NCBI RefSeq assembly: GCF_014698475.1
Contig: NZ_JACJTB010000008.1
Location: 62,001 to 126,000, forward strand
Length of the DNA stretch: 64,000 bases
Origin: Nostoc spongiaeforme FACHB-130
GTDB taxonomy: Bacteria; Cyanobacteriota; Cyanobacteriia; Cyanobacteriales; Nostocaceae
Direction of reading: 5' to 3'
The notes under the pieces are model-generated. The model had not been told where the DNA came from, ran no database searches, and was given only the letters and a program-made list of their open reading frames with translations. Positions 36,465-45,292 of this stretch are shown piece after piece. Both the position numbers and the translations under genes were made by a program. Numbering within the stretch: the first letter of the stretch is position 1; each line of letters starts with the position of its first letter.

Positions 36465-37199
36465 ATGAGTGATTTGTCAAAAATTTTGCTTGAATCAGAG
36501 GAAGTGATGCAATTCCTCAAAAAAGAAATGAGGTTGAAGGAAGTATATCAACAGATTTTATTTCACAAAATTATCCGGCAAGCAGCCGAAGCTAGAGATA
36601 TTACTGTCACACCGTCAGAAATTGAAACAGAAGCAGAAAAGCAGCGCCGGGAAAGACATTTAGAAAGAGCCGCCGATACACTGGAATGGTTAGCTGATCA
36701 ATTAATTACGCCTGAAGATTGGGAAAGGGGAATTTGCGATCGCTTATTATCTCACAAACTCGCACAAGTATTATTTGCAGATGAAGTAGAGCATTTTTTT
36801 CAGCAAAATCGCGCCGAATTTGAGCAAGTTATTTTGTATCAAATGATCATTGACTCAGAAACATTAGCACAAGAGCTATACTATCAAATCGAAGATGGTG
36901 AAATTAGTTTTTATCATGCCGCCAAAATTTATGATATTGATATTCATCGTCGGCGTAAATGTGGATATGAAGGTATAGTTAATCGTTTTGCGCTCCAACC
37001 AGATATAGCCACTGTTGTATTTCGAGCAGCACCACAACATGTAACATTACCTTACAAAACCGAGCAAGGTTATCATCTTTTTTTGGTTGAAGAACTTATC
37101 TCGGCTGAATTAACCAAAGAAAGATATCAAGAGATTATGAATAAAATGTTTCTCCATTGGCTGAATACAGAACTGCAATATATTCTTAATACCAAATGA
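36465..37199 (+). CDS. SurA/parvulin-like peptidylprolyl isomerase, no signal peptide
   Basis: 244 residues. A helical SurA_N-like part (1-115; LKEVYQQILFHKIIRQAAEARDITVTPSEIETEAEKQRRE) precedes a parvulin domain (about 125-225; ILYQMIIDSETLAQELYYQI, GEISFYHAAKIYDID, CGYEGIVNRFALQPDIATVVFRAAP, GYHLFLVEEL). It starts MSDLSKILLESEE, so it lacks a signal sequence and should be cytoplasmic. A paralogue is at 44450. Small SurA-like proteins accompany C39 exporters in cyanobacteria and may hold precursors unfolded for export; this is inference. Monocistronic. Confidence 0.8.
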   Translation: MSDLSKILLESEEVMQFLKKEMRLKEVYQQILFHKIIRQAAEARDITVTPSEIETEAEKQRRERHLERAADTLEWLADQLITPEDWERGICDRLLSHKLAQVLFADEVEHFFQQNRAEFEQVILYQMIIDSETLAQELYYQIEDGEISFYHAAKIYDIDIHRRRKCGYEGIVNRFALQPDIATVVFRAAPQHVTLPYKTEQGYHLFLVEELISAELTKERYQEIMNKMFLHWLNTELQYILNTK

Positions 37200-38140
37200 C
37201 TTAGCGTAACCCAACAAAATCCTGAAGATGTTGGGTTTCACTGCGTTACACCCAACCTTGTACCAAAAGATATGAATTTTTCTCATAGAGATAGTTATAG
37301 TATTTTTATGTGTAATTTCTAAAAGTCCGCAACTTTTTAGATAAGTATATTCATTACTGAGATATATTAAACACTGCCATATTTTTTAATGTACTTTTTG
37401 TCCTGAATATTGGTTATTTTATTTGACATAAATCTAATTATTAAATTTTTGATAAAGAAAATATATTTTTTTCATTAAGTTCACCTTTTTTTCATAAAAC
37501 CTATTGACTATATTTAGAAAAATTCTTAAAAGAATAACAGTTAGGCTAACTTAACAAAGTGAGGAACTACAGGTTTTCGGCAAAATTTCTCTTCTAGCTT
37601 ACTTTCCTATACTCATCAAGCAATTTTGTGAAACTAATACCAGCGTTACACCAAACTATAGGAAAGTTTGCCAAAGTATTTAGTCTTACTAGTTCATAGT
37701 TTATTGTATTTAGGTGTTTACCAGAAACTGCTGTTCATTGAGGCAAACAACAGCTATGCTGGCTAAATATTTTGTCAAGTTTATAAACTACTACTGCTCA
37801 ATGCTCTGCGCTCACAATTTGGGAGCGCAGTTTTTAACACAATTTTTCTCTACAGGTAGAATACTTACTACTAGAAATACTTGTAATTTGATGATTCTAG
37901 TAGCAGCTATTCAGACAAAACCCTAAATTGTCCCAACAAATGCAATATGAAAAGTTCCCCTGATTATTCGCCAATATCAAGGGGTAAACATTTAACGTCG
38001 GCTAAAAGTTTTCATTTTTTATCAGTCAGAAGTCAGTCTTTAAAATCAACAGGTTTTCAAGAGTACATTTATCTCTTCATCATTGACAAATTCTGACTTC
38101 ATATCAAACACACAACTGTCAACAATAACTGGTAGTAATT
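37200..38140. other. AT-rich intergenic region
   Basis: Holds a GTAACCCAACAAAA...GTTGGGTTTCACTGCGTTAC hairpin (37203-37255), probably a terminator for the foldase gene. A 70-codon frame at 37714 has no family signal and is not called. Confidence 0.5.
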
Positions 38141-38740
38141 ATGTCAAACTATTCTAGCCAATACCAAGGTTTGGAAAATTACGATCCGCAAGATAGTAAA
38201 TTTTTGACACCTTTTCAAAGAAAGGCTTTGTTGAAAAACTTGCAAAGTAACTTACAGCCAGAATATCTCCGCAGAATTGAAATTATGTTGCTGGCGGATA
38301 TGGGTAAATCTCAAACTCAAATATGTGAGATTGTAGGTTGTTCTCAAGAAATGGCACGTTACTGGATTGGCATAGCAGAAGCAGGTTTAGCACATAAATG
38401 GAATGAGCGACCAATTGGGAGACCAAAAATTGTCAATGCTCAATATATCGACAGATTGAAAGAATTAGTCAGTCATAGCCCGCGTGATTATGGCTACGCA
38501 TTTACTTATTGGACAGCCCAATGGTTAAGCAAACATTTAGCAAATGAATTGGGTATTTCGATTAGCGATCGCCATGTTAATCGTCTACTCAAACAAATGG
38601 GACTTTCGACTAAACCTAAAAGTTCCAATCAACAAAAAATAGAAGAAACAAAAGATAACAGTATTACCATTAGTGACCTACAAACTCACAGTGAGCCGAC
38701 TTTTCCTTGGTCATTTAATTTAATGCAGACGAATCAATAA
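38141..38740 (+). CDS. Helix-turn-helix protein (IS630-like DNA-binding part, domesticated?)
   Basis: 199 residues. A first HTH is LQPEYLRRIEIMLLADMGKSQTQICEIVGCSQEMARYWIG (about 40-85). A second winged part is YIDRLKELVSHSPRDYGYAFTYWTAQWLSKHL, then ISDRHVNRLLKQMGL (about 108-160). These correspond to the N-terminal HTH regions of IS630 transposases (HTH_29/HTH_33), but no DDE domain follows. So this looks like a domesticated regulator. Its tail NSITISDLQTHSE closely resembles the leader (ITISDLYPS) of the peptide at 50312. It is located between the hetP foldase and the second C39 exporter. Confidence 0.7.
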   Translation: MSNYSSQYQGLENYDPQDSKFLTPFQRKALLKNLQSNLQPEYLRRIEIMLLADMGKSQTQICEIVGCSQEMARYWIGIAEAGLAHKWNERPIGRPKIVNAQYIDRLKELVSHSPRDYGYAFTYWTAQWLSKHLANELGISISDRHVNRLLKQMGLSTKPKSSNQQKIEETKDNSITISDLQTHSEPTFPWSFNLMQTNQ

Positions 38741-39112
38741 GGTTCATTTAAGGTGATGAAGGTCTATCTATTAGACCAAGAGCAAGATTTGGGGGATTCT
38801 CCACGCCACATGCTTCAAGTCGGCAAAGCCGCCCAACGCAGTGGCTCCCCCACGCCCCCGATTGGGGGACGCAACCGTCCCCCAAACCCCCTCCAAAATT
38901 ATTTTTTCATTTTTTGTTGAGTCATTATTTATGGATTTGGTTGTGATTTAGTTTTCTGATTTGAACCGCATTGGAGCTGGAGGCTAGTTTGTTATCTATA
39001 CTAAGTTGCTTTCAGAAATAGCATTCCTATTCCCTTGTTTCACCCACAGCAGAGACGTTGTATATAACGTCTCTACAAATACGACTTGCTATTAATTTCT
39101 GGAGATTAGTAA
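38741..39112. other. Intergenic with GC-rich hairpins
   Basis: 38795-38896 has several GGGGGA/TCCCCC hairpins of a repeat common in cyanobacteria. 39050-39076 is a GAGACGTTGTATATAACGTCTC palindrome, related to 50104-50131. No gene seen. Confidence 0.5.
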
Positions 39113-42100
39113 ATGCCATTAGGATTTTCTCAAGAACAGTTAACGCAACAAATTACTCATACTTTGGGCGAGACATTATCAAGTCAAGATATGGAAAGAT
39201 GCTTGACAGAAGTGCAAATTGTCGAACCGCCTGTTGCTAAACAATTTTGGCAAGCAACAACGGCAAATCCGGGGATTTATATGATTGTCGCCGGGAAAGT
39301 GAGACTGTTGGATAATGCCAATAACTTAATTACTACCCTGACAACAGGGAGTGCATTTGGCGAATCAACTTTGTTTCCCGAAGAAGAGTTTCGTTCTTAC
39401 GTGGCGAGGGCTTCTGTTAACCTCAAATTGGGCTATTTACCGGAAGCACTGTTGCAGGCGATGATGCAGCAATATCCTAGTATGAGCGATCGCCTGCAAA
39501 AAAGAGCAGAACTTTGGAATTTACTTTTATTATGTTGCCAAAGTGCGCCCATCACCCTCAATGGCTCTGTAGAAGAGATGCTTCAGGCTTTATCTCTCTT
39601 CCGGCGACACAATTTAGATGCTGGCGCACCTCCAGCCAAATTATTTCAAGATACTAGACTTTGGCTATTGCGTCGTGGCAAATTACTCCACGCTGACGGA
39701 CGAATATTAACATCCGGCAATATCTATATATATCCCCAAGAAGGCAGTTGGCAAGCTATACAACCAACCATTGTCTATAGTCTACATAATGCTGATTGGC
39801 AAACGGCTGTGGCACATTGGCCGCAGTTGGCTGATTTGGCGGGGGAAGAAGGCAGGAGGCAGGGTGCAGGGGGCAGGAGAGAAGAAGAAGGCAGGAGGCA
39901 ACAGGAGGTAGGGGGCAGGGGAGAAGGAATTTCTCAGTCCCTATCACCGCCGAAGCCCAAGAAGCTGCGTCAAGCTTATTTTCCTAACCCGACGGTGCGG
40001 GCAACTCATGTGTGGGGAAGGTTGACGAAGCGATATCCCTTTTTTGAACAACAAAGTGCCGCAGATTGTGGTGCAGCTTGCTTGGTGATGGTGAGTCGCT
40101 ATTGGGGTAAGCGTTTAAGTATTAATCGACTGCGAGAGTTAGCGAATGTGAGTCGTGGTGGTGCTTCCCTGAGAGGTTTGACGGCGGCGGCTGAGAGTGT
40201 GGGTTTTGCGACTCGTCCGGTGAAAGCGAGTTTGGATAAATTAGCACAACAAACTCTACCTGCGATCGCTCATTGGGAAGGTAAACATTATGTTGTAGTC
40301 TATGAAATTACCAAAAAAAGGGTAATTATTGGTGATCCGGCAATTGGGCAACGCAATCTGACAGTCGGCGAATTTAAAGCTGGGTGGACTGGTTACGCCT
40401 TATTACTCCAACCCACAACCTTACTCAAAGAAACTGAAGAAGAAAATCTGCAATTTTGGCAGTTTTTTGATTTAGTTAAACCCCATTGGCGAGTGCTGTT
40501 AGAAGTGTTCATTGCTTCGGTATTTATTCAAGTATTTGGATTAGTGACACCTTTATTTACACAACTACTTTTAGATAGAGTCATTGTTCAAGGAAGCAAC
40601 CTGACATTAAATGCTGTGGGTTTAGGGTTGCTGATTTTCGGATTATTCCGCGTCGCTATTAATGGACTGCGACAATATCTTTTAGATCACACAGCCAATC
40701 GGATAAGCTTATCTTTATTGGTAGGTTTTATCAAACATACATTTCGTTTACCTCTGGCATTTTTTGAATCGCGTTACGTTGGTGATATTGTTTCTCGCGT
40801 CCAAGAAAATCAAAAAATTCAGCGTTTTTTGACTGGAGAAGCTTTATCAATCACTTTAGATTTACTGACAGTATTTATTTATGTCGGGTTGATGTTTTGG
40901 TACAGCCCATCAATGGCTTTACTCAGCTTATGTATTGTCCCACCGTTTATGTTGTTGGCGCTGGTGGCTACACCATTTTTAAGACGAATTAGCCGTGAAG
41001 TATTTACCGCCACTGCCAACGAAAACAGTTATTTAATTCAATCTCTCACGGGGATTCGTTCAATTCGGTCGATGTCTATTGAGCAAACAGTTCGTTGGCA
41101 TTGGGAAGAATTGTTGAATAATTTGATTAAAAAGACATTTAGCGGGCAAATTGTCGGCAATCAATTGCAAATTTTCAGTGCCACAATTGAAACAGTTGTC
41201 AGTACAGGTTTATTGTGGTTTGGGGCATCTTTGGTAATTCAACATCAACTGACAATCGGGCAACTAGTGGCTTTTAACATGCTTTTGGGTAATATTATTC
41301 GCCCTTTCCAAAGATTAGTGGTGTTGTGGAATCAAGTCCAGGAAGTGATGATTGCAACTGAGCGTATTAATGATGTTTTAGAAGCCGAACCAGAAGAAGA
41401 TTTACAACACCATACCCGGCAGACTTTACCAAGATTGCAAGGACATATTAAGTTTGAAAATGTCACTTTTCGCTATCATCCAGATAGTGATATTAATGTC
41501 TTAGAAAATCTCAGTTTTGAAATTAAACCCCAACAAACCGTGGCTGTAGTAGGGCGGAGTGGTTCGGGCAAAACTACCTTATCAAAATTAATTTTGGGGT
41601 TATATCCGCCGACAGATGGTAAAGTTTTAATTGACGCTCACGATGTGACTAGTATATCTTTGCGATCGCTGCGTTCTCAAATTGGGGTTGTTGACCAAGA
41701 CACCTTTTTATTCGGCGGGACAATCCGCGAAAATATCAGCATTGCTCACCCCGAAGCTAACTTAGAAGAAATTATCCAAGCGGCGCGTTTAGCAGGTGCA
41801 GATGACTTCATTAAACAGTTACCAATGGGTTACGAAACTCAAATTGGTGAAGGTGGCGGAATGTTATCTGGTGGACAGCGCCAAAGAATTGCGATCGCTC
41901 GTGCTTTACTCGGCAATCCGCGTTTATTATTATTAGATGAAGCCACCAGTCACCTCGACGCTGAATCTGAACGCATCATTCAAAATAACCTGACAACCAT
42001 CCTCAAAGGACGCACAAGTTTAATCATTGCTCATCGCCTGTCCACCGTGCGTCACGCAGACTTAATTCTGGTATTGGATCGTGGTTTATTAGTTGAAAGT

Positions 42101-42175
42101 GGCACTCACGACGAATTAATTGCCAGAAAAGGTCATTATTTTTATCTCAACCAGCAACAACTGGCGCAAATATAG
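39113..42175 (+). CDS. C39-peptidase ABC exporter, HetC paralogue
   Basis: 1020 residues with the HetC layout. An N-terminal cNMP-binding-like domain (GIYMIVAGKVRLLDNANNLIT..GSAFGESTLF), then C39 with QQSAADCGAAC (Cys319), GKHYVVV (His) and GDPAIG (Asp). Six TM helices cover about 455-745. The ATPase has GRSGSGKTT from 814, LSGGQRQR, LLLLDEATS and IAHRLSTV. It should cut double-Gly leaders and export the peptide. Residues about 245-272 (GRRQGAGGRREEEGRRQQEVG) are coded by an intragenic heptamer repeat. An HlyD gene follows, with which it forms the exporter, and the minus-strand peptide genes are the obvious substrates. Confidence 0.92.
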   Translation: MPLGFSQEQLTQQITHTLGETLSSQDMERCLTEVQIVEPPVAKQFWQATTANPGIYMIVAGKVRLLDNANNLITTLTTGSAFGESTLFPEEEFRSYVARASVNLKLGYLPEALLQAMMQQYPSMSDRLQKRAELWNLLLLCCQSAPITLNGSVEEMLQALSLFRRHNLDAGAPPAKLFQDTRLWLLRRGKLLHADGRILTSGNIYIYPQEGSWQAIQPTIVYSLHNADWQTAVAHWPQLADLAGEEGRRQGAGGRREEEGRRQQEVGGRGEGISQSLSPPKPKKLRQAYFPNPTVRATHVWGRLTKRYPFFEQQSAADCGAACLVMVSRYWGKRLSINRLRELANVSRGGASLRGLTAAAESVGFATRPVKASLDKLAQQTLPAIAHWEGKHYVVVYEITKKRVIIGDPAIGQRNLTVGEFKAGWTGYALLLQPTTLLKETEEENLQFWQFFDLVKPHWRVLLEVFIASVFIQVFGLVTPLFTQLLLDRVIVQGSNLTLNAVGLGLLIFGLFRVAINGLRQYLLDHTANRISLSLLVGFIKHTFRLPLAFFESRYVGDIVSRVQENQKIQRFLTGEALSITLDLLTVFIYVGLMFWYSPSMALLSLCIVPPFMLLALVATPFLRRISREVFTATANENSYLIQSLTGIRSIRSMSIEQTVRWHWEELLNNLIKKTFSGQIVGNQLQIFSATIETVVSTGLLWFGASLVIQHQLTIGQLVAFNMLLGNIIRPFQRLVVLWNQVQEVMIATERINDVLEAEPEEDLQHHTRQTLPRLQGHIKFENVTFRYHPDSDINVLENLSFEIKPQQTVAVVGRSGSGKTTLSKLILGLYPPTDGKVLIDAHDVTSISLRSLRSQIGVVDQDTFLFGGTIRENISIAHPEANLEEIIQAARLAGADDFIKQLPMGYETQIGEGGGMLSGGQRQRIAIARALLGNPRLLLLDEATSHLDAESERIIQNNLTTILKGRTSLIIAHRLSTVRHADLILVLDRGLLVESGTHDELIARKGHYFYLNQQQLAQI
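39845..39927. repeat. Intragenic heptamer repeat in the exporter gene
   Basis: GGCAGGAGG/GGGGGCAGG units (reverse complement of the CTGCCTC STRRs at 215, 10089, 18132). They stay in frame and encode a Gly/Arg/Glu-rich linker between the N-terminal and C39 domains. Confidence 0.8.
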
Positions 42176-42546
42176 AACTTATTTCGTGTTCAGTGAAAGA
42201 CTGATCATTAAGTCTGTAAGGGTTTAGGGGTATAAGGGAAAGAATAAAAACGACCATGACATAGTTAGAAATTAGTACTCTTTTCCTACACCCCGCACCC
42301 CTATATCCTTACACCCAATCGAAGTAATTCCTGACCTTCATAAGTCCAAAATCATACGATGTGTAACTTACCTTTGAAACCCCTCTCTAAACCTCTCCCC
42401 GACACGGAGAGAGGCTTTGAATCTTGCTCCCCTTCCCTTGTAAGGAAGGGGTTGGGGGTTAGGTTTGAGATAAAGTTGCACACGGCGTTAAAACAAATTG
42501 AGCATCTGGGAAATTTGCACATGAACAGTAAACTGTTGAATTACCT
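42176..42546. other. Intergenic repeats between exporter and HlyD genes
   Basis: 42187-42340 has hairpins built of GGGTATAAGGG / CCCCTATATCCTTACACCC. 42376-42462 is a CTCTCCCCGACACGGAGAG / CCTTGTAAGGAAGGGG repeat. No gene seen. A 90-codon frame at 42359 lies in these repeats and is not called. Confidence 0.5.
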
Positions 42547-44097
42547 ATGCCAAATTCTTATCCCGATTTCTCATCCATACTTACTCAACCAAAGCAGAAT
42601 GAACTTCGTCAGTTTGATGATTCTGATGTAGTTGTTGATAAATCAATCCAGACAACTGAAATTAATGATTGGTATTACGGTACAGAAGAACTTCTAGATG
42701 CTTTACCCAAGCTTTGGACACGTTCAATGCTGTACTTGCTAGTGGCTTTTGCAGCCATTGTTATCCCTTGGACAATGCTCGCCAAAGTAGACGAAACAGG
42801 CTCTGCTAGAGGGCGTTTAGAACCAAAAGGTGCAACGCAAAAATTGGGTGTTCCGGTTACAGGTGCAGTCAAAGCCGTCAATGTTCAAGAAGGCGCGACG
42901 GTGAAAGCTGGACAGGTTTTGATGCAGTTAGATTCCGATGTGTTGCAAACAGATTTGCAACAAACACAAACGAAGTTAGAAGGGTTAAATACTCGGCTAT
43001 CACAGTTGGAATTACTCAAAAATCAACTGATGCTGGCGATTAATATTCAAGAACAACAAAACCAAGCCCAAGCCTTAGAAAAAGTTGCCCAAGTTAACCA
43101 AGCACAACAAAATCTCGATGCCAAAATCAGTAGTTATAACCTGCAAAGACTAGAAAAACTCGCCACTGTTGAACAGGCTAGACAGAAAATTAATTCCACA
43201 CAGATTGACCAAAAATTAGCTCACAGTCGTTTTAATCGAGATGTAGCAGAAGTTGATCGCTATCGTCAACTTTTAAACGAAGGTGCGATCGCGCAAGTTA
43301 AAGTAGTGGAATTAGAAAAAATTGCCGAAGAAAGTCAACGCTTGCGAGAACAAGCCAGCGCCGAACTCACACAATCAGAATTAAGCTTACAGGAGGAAGT
43401 TAGTCGTTATCAATCCATCATGAGTCAAGCTTGGGCAGATATTCAGCAAGCTAAACTGCGCCTAAAAGAACAACGCAGTAGCTATCAAAGCGTAGTGCAA
43501 GCCGGGAGACTGGCGTTGCTGAAAAGCCAAGAACAACTCAAAGATATGCAGAATCAAATCACTACCCTGCAATCGGAAATTGCCCAAACCAAGAGTCAGA
43601 TTACCTCACTCAAACTGCAATTACAGCAGCGTGTAGTGCGATCGCCAATTGATGGCACAATCTTTGAATTACCTGTCACCAAACCAGGACCCGTAGTCGA
43701 AGCGGGACAAATCGTCGCCCAAATTGCACCTAAGAATAGTGAGTTAATTATCAAAGCCCAAATGCCCAGTCAACAAAGTGGCTTCTTGAAAGTTGGTATG
43801 CCTGTCAAAGTCAAATTTGATGCCTATCCCTTCCAAGATTATGGAGTTGTCCAAGGGCGCGTTCATTGGATTTCGCCAAGCTCGAAAGTCCAAACCGATA
43901 GCGAAGGCAAAGCCACTATCGAAACCTATGAATTGGATATTGTTTTAGATAAAACCTATATCCAAGCTGGTGATAAACGCATTGTTTTAACACCAGGTCA
44001 AACAGCAAATGCTGAAGTAATTATTCGTCAGCGTCGCATCATCGACTTTATCTTAGATCCATTTAAGAAATTGCAAAAAGGCGGATTAGAACTGTAA
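42547..44097 (+). CDS. HlyD-family membrane fusion (adaptor) protein
   Basis: 516 residues. One TM helix at about 58-78 (MLYLLVAFAAIVIPWTML). The barrel-sandwich N-half is GVPVTGAVKAVNVQEGATVKAGQVLMQLD. Two long antiparallel coiled coils span about 130-365, rich in Gln/Glu/Ala. The returning half-motif is VRSPIDGTIFELPVTKPGPVV, and the C-terminal beta barrel ends GQTANAEVIIRQRRIIDFILDP. It links the inner-membrane exporter to an outer-membrane channel. It follows the C39 exporter gene by 371 bp, giving a two-part exporter; no TolC gene is near. Confidence 0.92.
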   Translation: MPNSYPDFSSILTQPKQNELRQFDDSDVVVDKSIQTTEINDWYYGTEELLDALPKLWTRSMLYLLVAFAAIVIPWTMLAKVDETGSARGRLEPKGATQKLGVPVTGAVKAVNVQEGATVKAGQVLMQLDSDVLQTDLQQTQTKLEGLNTRLSQLELLKNQLMLAINIQEQQNQAQALEKVAQVNQAQQNLDAKISSYNLQRLEKLATVEQARQKINSTQIDQKLAHSRFNRDVAEVDRYRQLLNEGAIAQVKVVELEKIAEESQRLREQASAELTQSELSLQEEVSRYQSIMSQAWADIQQAKLRLKEQRSSYQSVVQAGRLALLKSQEQLKDMQNQITTLQSEIAQTKSQITSLKLQLQQRVVRSPIDGTIFELPVTKPGPVVEAGQIVAQIAPKNSELIIKAQMPSQQSGFLKVGMPVKVKFDAYPFQDYGVVQGRVHWISPSSKVQTDSEGKATIETYELDIVLDKTYIQAGDKRIVLTPGQTANAEVIIRQRRIIDFILDPFKKLQKGGLEL

Positions 44098-44449
44098 TGA
44101 TTATGGCTACTTTGTTTTGAAACGTGAATAAAATTGACAAGGGAGACAAGGAGGATAAGGGAGATAAGGTAGAGAGAGCTATAAAATCATGTATCTTGAT
44201 TTTTAATAGGGTAGGCTTTGATAGTCTGCCCTAATTTTACTTTTTATTTTATGCGTGACAATTAGATCCCCGACTTCTTGAAGAAGTCGGGGATCTGAAT
44301 TTTTATGTCTAACATAAAATATTAATTAGCAGGCGAAACTTCCACTAGATAGAGATAATAAAAGCCCTTACCAGCCAATATATATAGATATGAAATTAAC
44401 CTCGATGCACCCTACAAAACACTAATCAAAATTAGTGGAGGAATTAATT
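44098..44449. other. Intergenic with dispersed repeats
   Basis: 44135-44175 carries the GACAAGGGAGACAAGGAGG repeat also seen at 1950 and 50800. 44264-44296 is a strong hairpin, listed separately. GGAGG at 44437-44441 is the Shine-Dalgarno of the next gene. Confidence 0.6.
44264..44296. terminator. Hairpin AGATCCCCGACTTCTT
   Basis: 16-bp perfect arms (AGATCCCCGACTTCTT and complement) around one G. A shorter sibling is at 45240. This CCCCGACTTCTT hairpin is a common cyanobacterial terminator-like repeat. It follows the HlyD gene. Confidence 0.65.
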
Positions 44450-45226
44450 ATGGCAAAGCTGTTAAATATTGCTGTGGAAGACATTATTGAATACATCAAA
44501 TTGTCTTGTCAAGTTCCTAGTATATTAGATGCGATCGCTACTCAAAAAATTATTGCCGAAACAGTCGAAAAAGTCGGGATTACCGTCGAAGTTGAAGAAC
44601 TCCAACAAGCCGCAGATAGTATGCGTGTTGCCAATAAACTCCTCAGAGCGGAAGACACTTGGGCTTGGCTAGAAAGATATCATCTGTCTTTAGATGATTT
44701 TGAAGAAATCGCTAAAGCCAACATTTTATCTACCAAATTAGCGAATCATTTGTTTGCTGAGAAGGTCGAGCCTTATTTTTATGCCCGTCAATTTGAATAT
44801 TATGTCGCAGCAATTTATGAAGTCATTTTTGATGATGAAGACTTAGCATTAGAGATATTTTATGCACTGCAAGAAGGTGAAATTAGTTTTCAAGAAGTTG
44901 CCCGTCAATATATCGAAAACCCCGAAATTCGTCGGGCTGGAGGTTATCAAGGAATCCGCACCCGCGCCGACTTAAGACCAGAACTCGCCGCCGCCGTATT
45001 TGCTGCTACTCCACCACAAATTATCAAACCAATTATCACACCCAAAGGAGTACATATAATTGCTGTTGAGGAAATCATTAAACCGGAATTAAATGAGCAA
45101 TTACGTTTGCAAATTATCGGCGAGTTTTTTAGTAATTGGTTACAGCAACAAGTTGCAAATTTAGAAATAGTGACAAAGCTACCAAATAATTCTCCACCAT
45201 CTCAAAATTTACCAAGACCTGCTTAA
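44450..45226 (+). CDS. SurA/parvulin-like peptidylprolyl isomerase, paralogue of the 36465 gene
   Basis: 258 residues from the ATG at 44450. The frame extends to a GTG at 44435, but that base lies within the GTGGAGGAATTA Shine-Dalgarno. A SurA_N-like helical part (1-120; AKLLNIAVEDIIEYIKLSCQ) is followed by a parvulin domain (AIYEVIFDDEDLALEIFYALQE, GEISFQEVARQYIENPEIRRAGGYQGI, LRPELAAAVFAATPPQIIKP, GVHIIAVEEII). There is no signal peptide, so it is cytoplasmic. It ends the plus-strand exporter cluster and may chaperone the peptides made from the facing genes. Confidence 0.82.
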   Translation: MAKLLNIAVEDIIEYIKLSCQVPSILDAIATQKIIAETVEKVGITVEVEELQQAADSMRVANKLLRAEDTWAWLERYHLSLDDFEEIAKANILSTKLANHLFAEKVEPYFYARQFEYYVAAIYEVIFDDEDLALEIFYALQEGEISFQEVARQYIENPEIRRAGGYQGIRTRADLRPELAAAVFAATPPQIIKPIITPKGVHIIAVEEIIKPELNEQLRLQIIGEFFSNWLQQQVANLEIVTKLPNNSPPSQNLPRPA

Positions 45227-45239
45227 TTACTCAATTTTT

Positions 45240-45272
45240 AAATCCCCGACTTCTTGGAGAAGTCGGGGATTT
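45240..45272. terminator. Hairpin between convergent genes
   Basis: AAATCCCCGACTTCT-TGG-AGAAGTCGGGGATTT with TTT after it. It separates the plus-strand exporter/foldase genes from the minus-strand peptide operon. Confidence 0.75.
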
Positions 45273-45292
45273 TTCGAGGACTACTAGGAAAA

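Noticed and set aside
37714-37926. 70-codon frame
   Set aside because: Composition like surrounding AT-rich spacer; no family signal.
42359-42631. 90-codon frame before the HlyD gene
   Set aside because: Lies in CTCTCCCCGACACGG-type repeats and overlaps the HlyD start.
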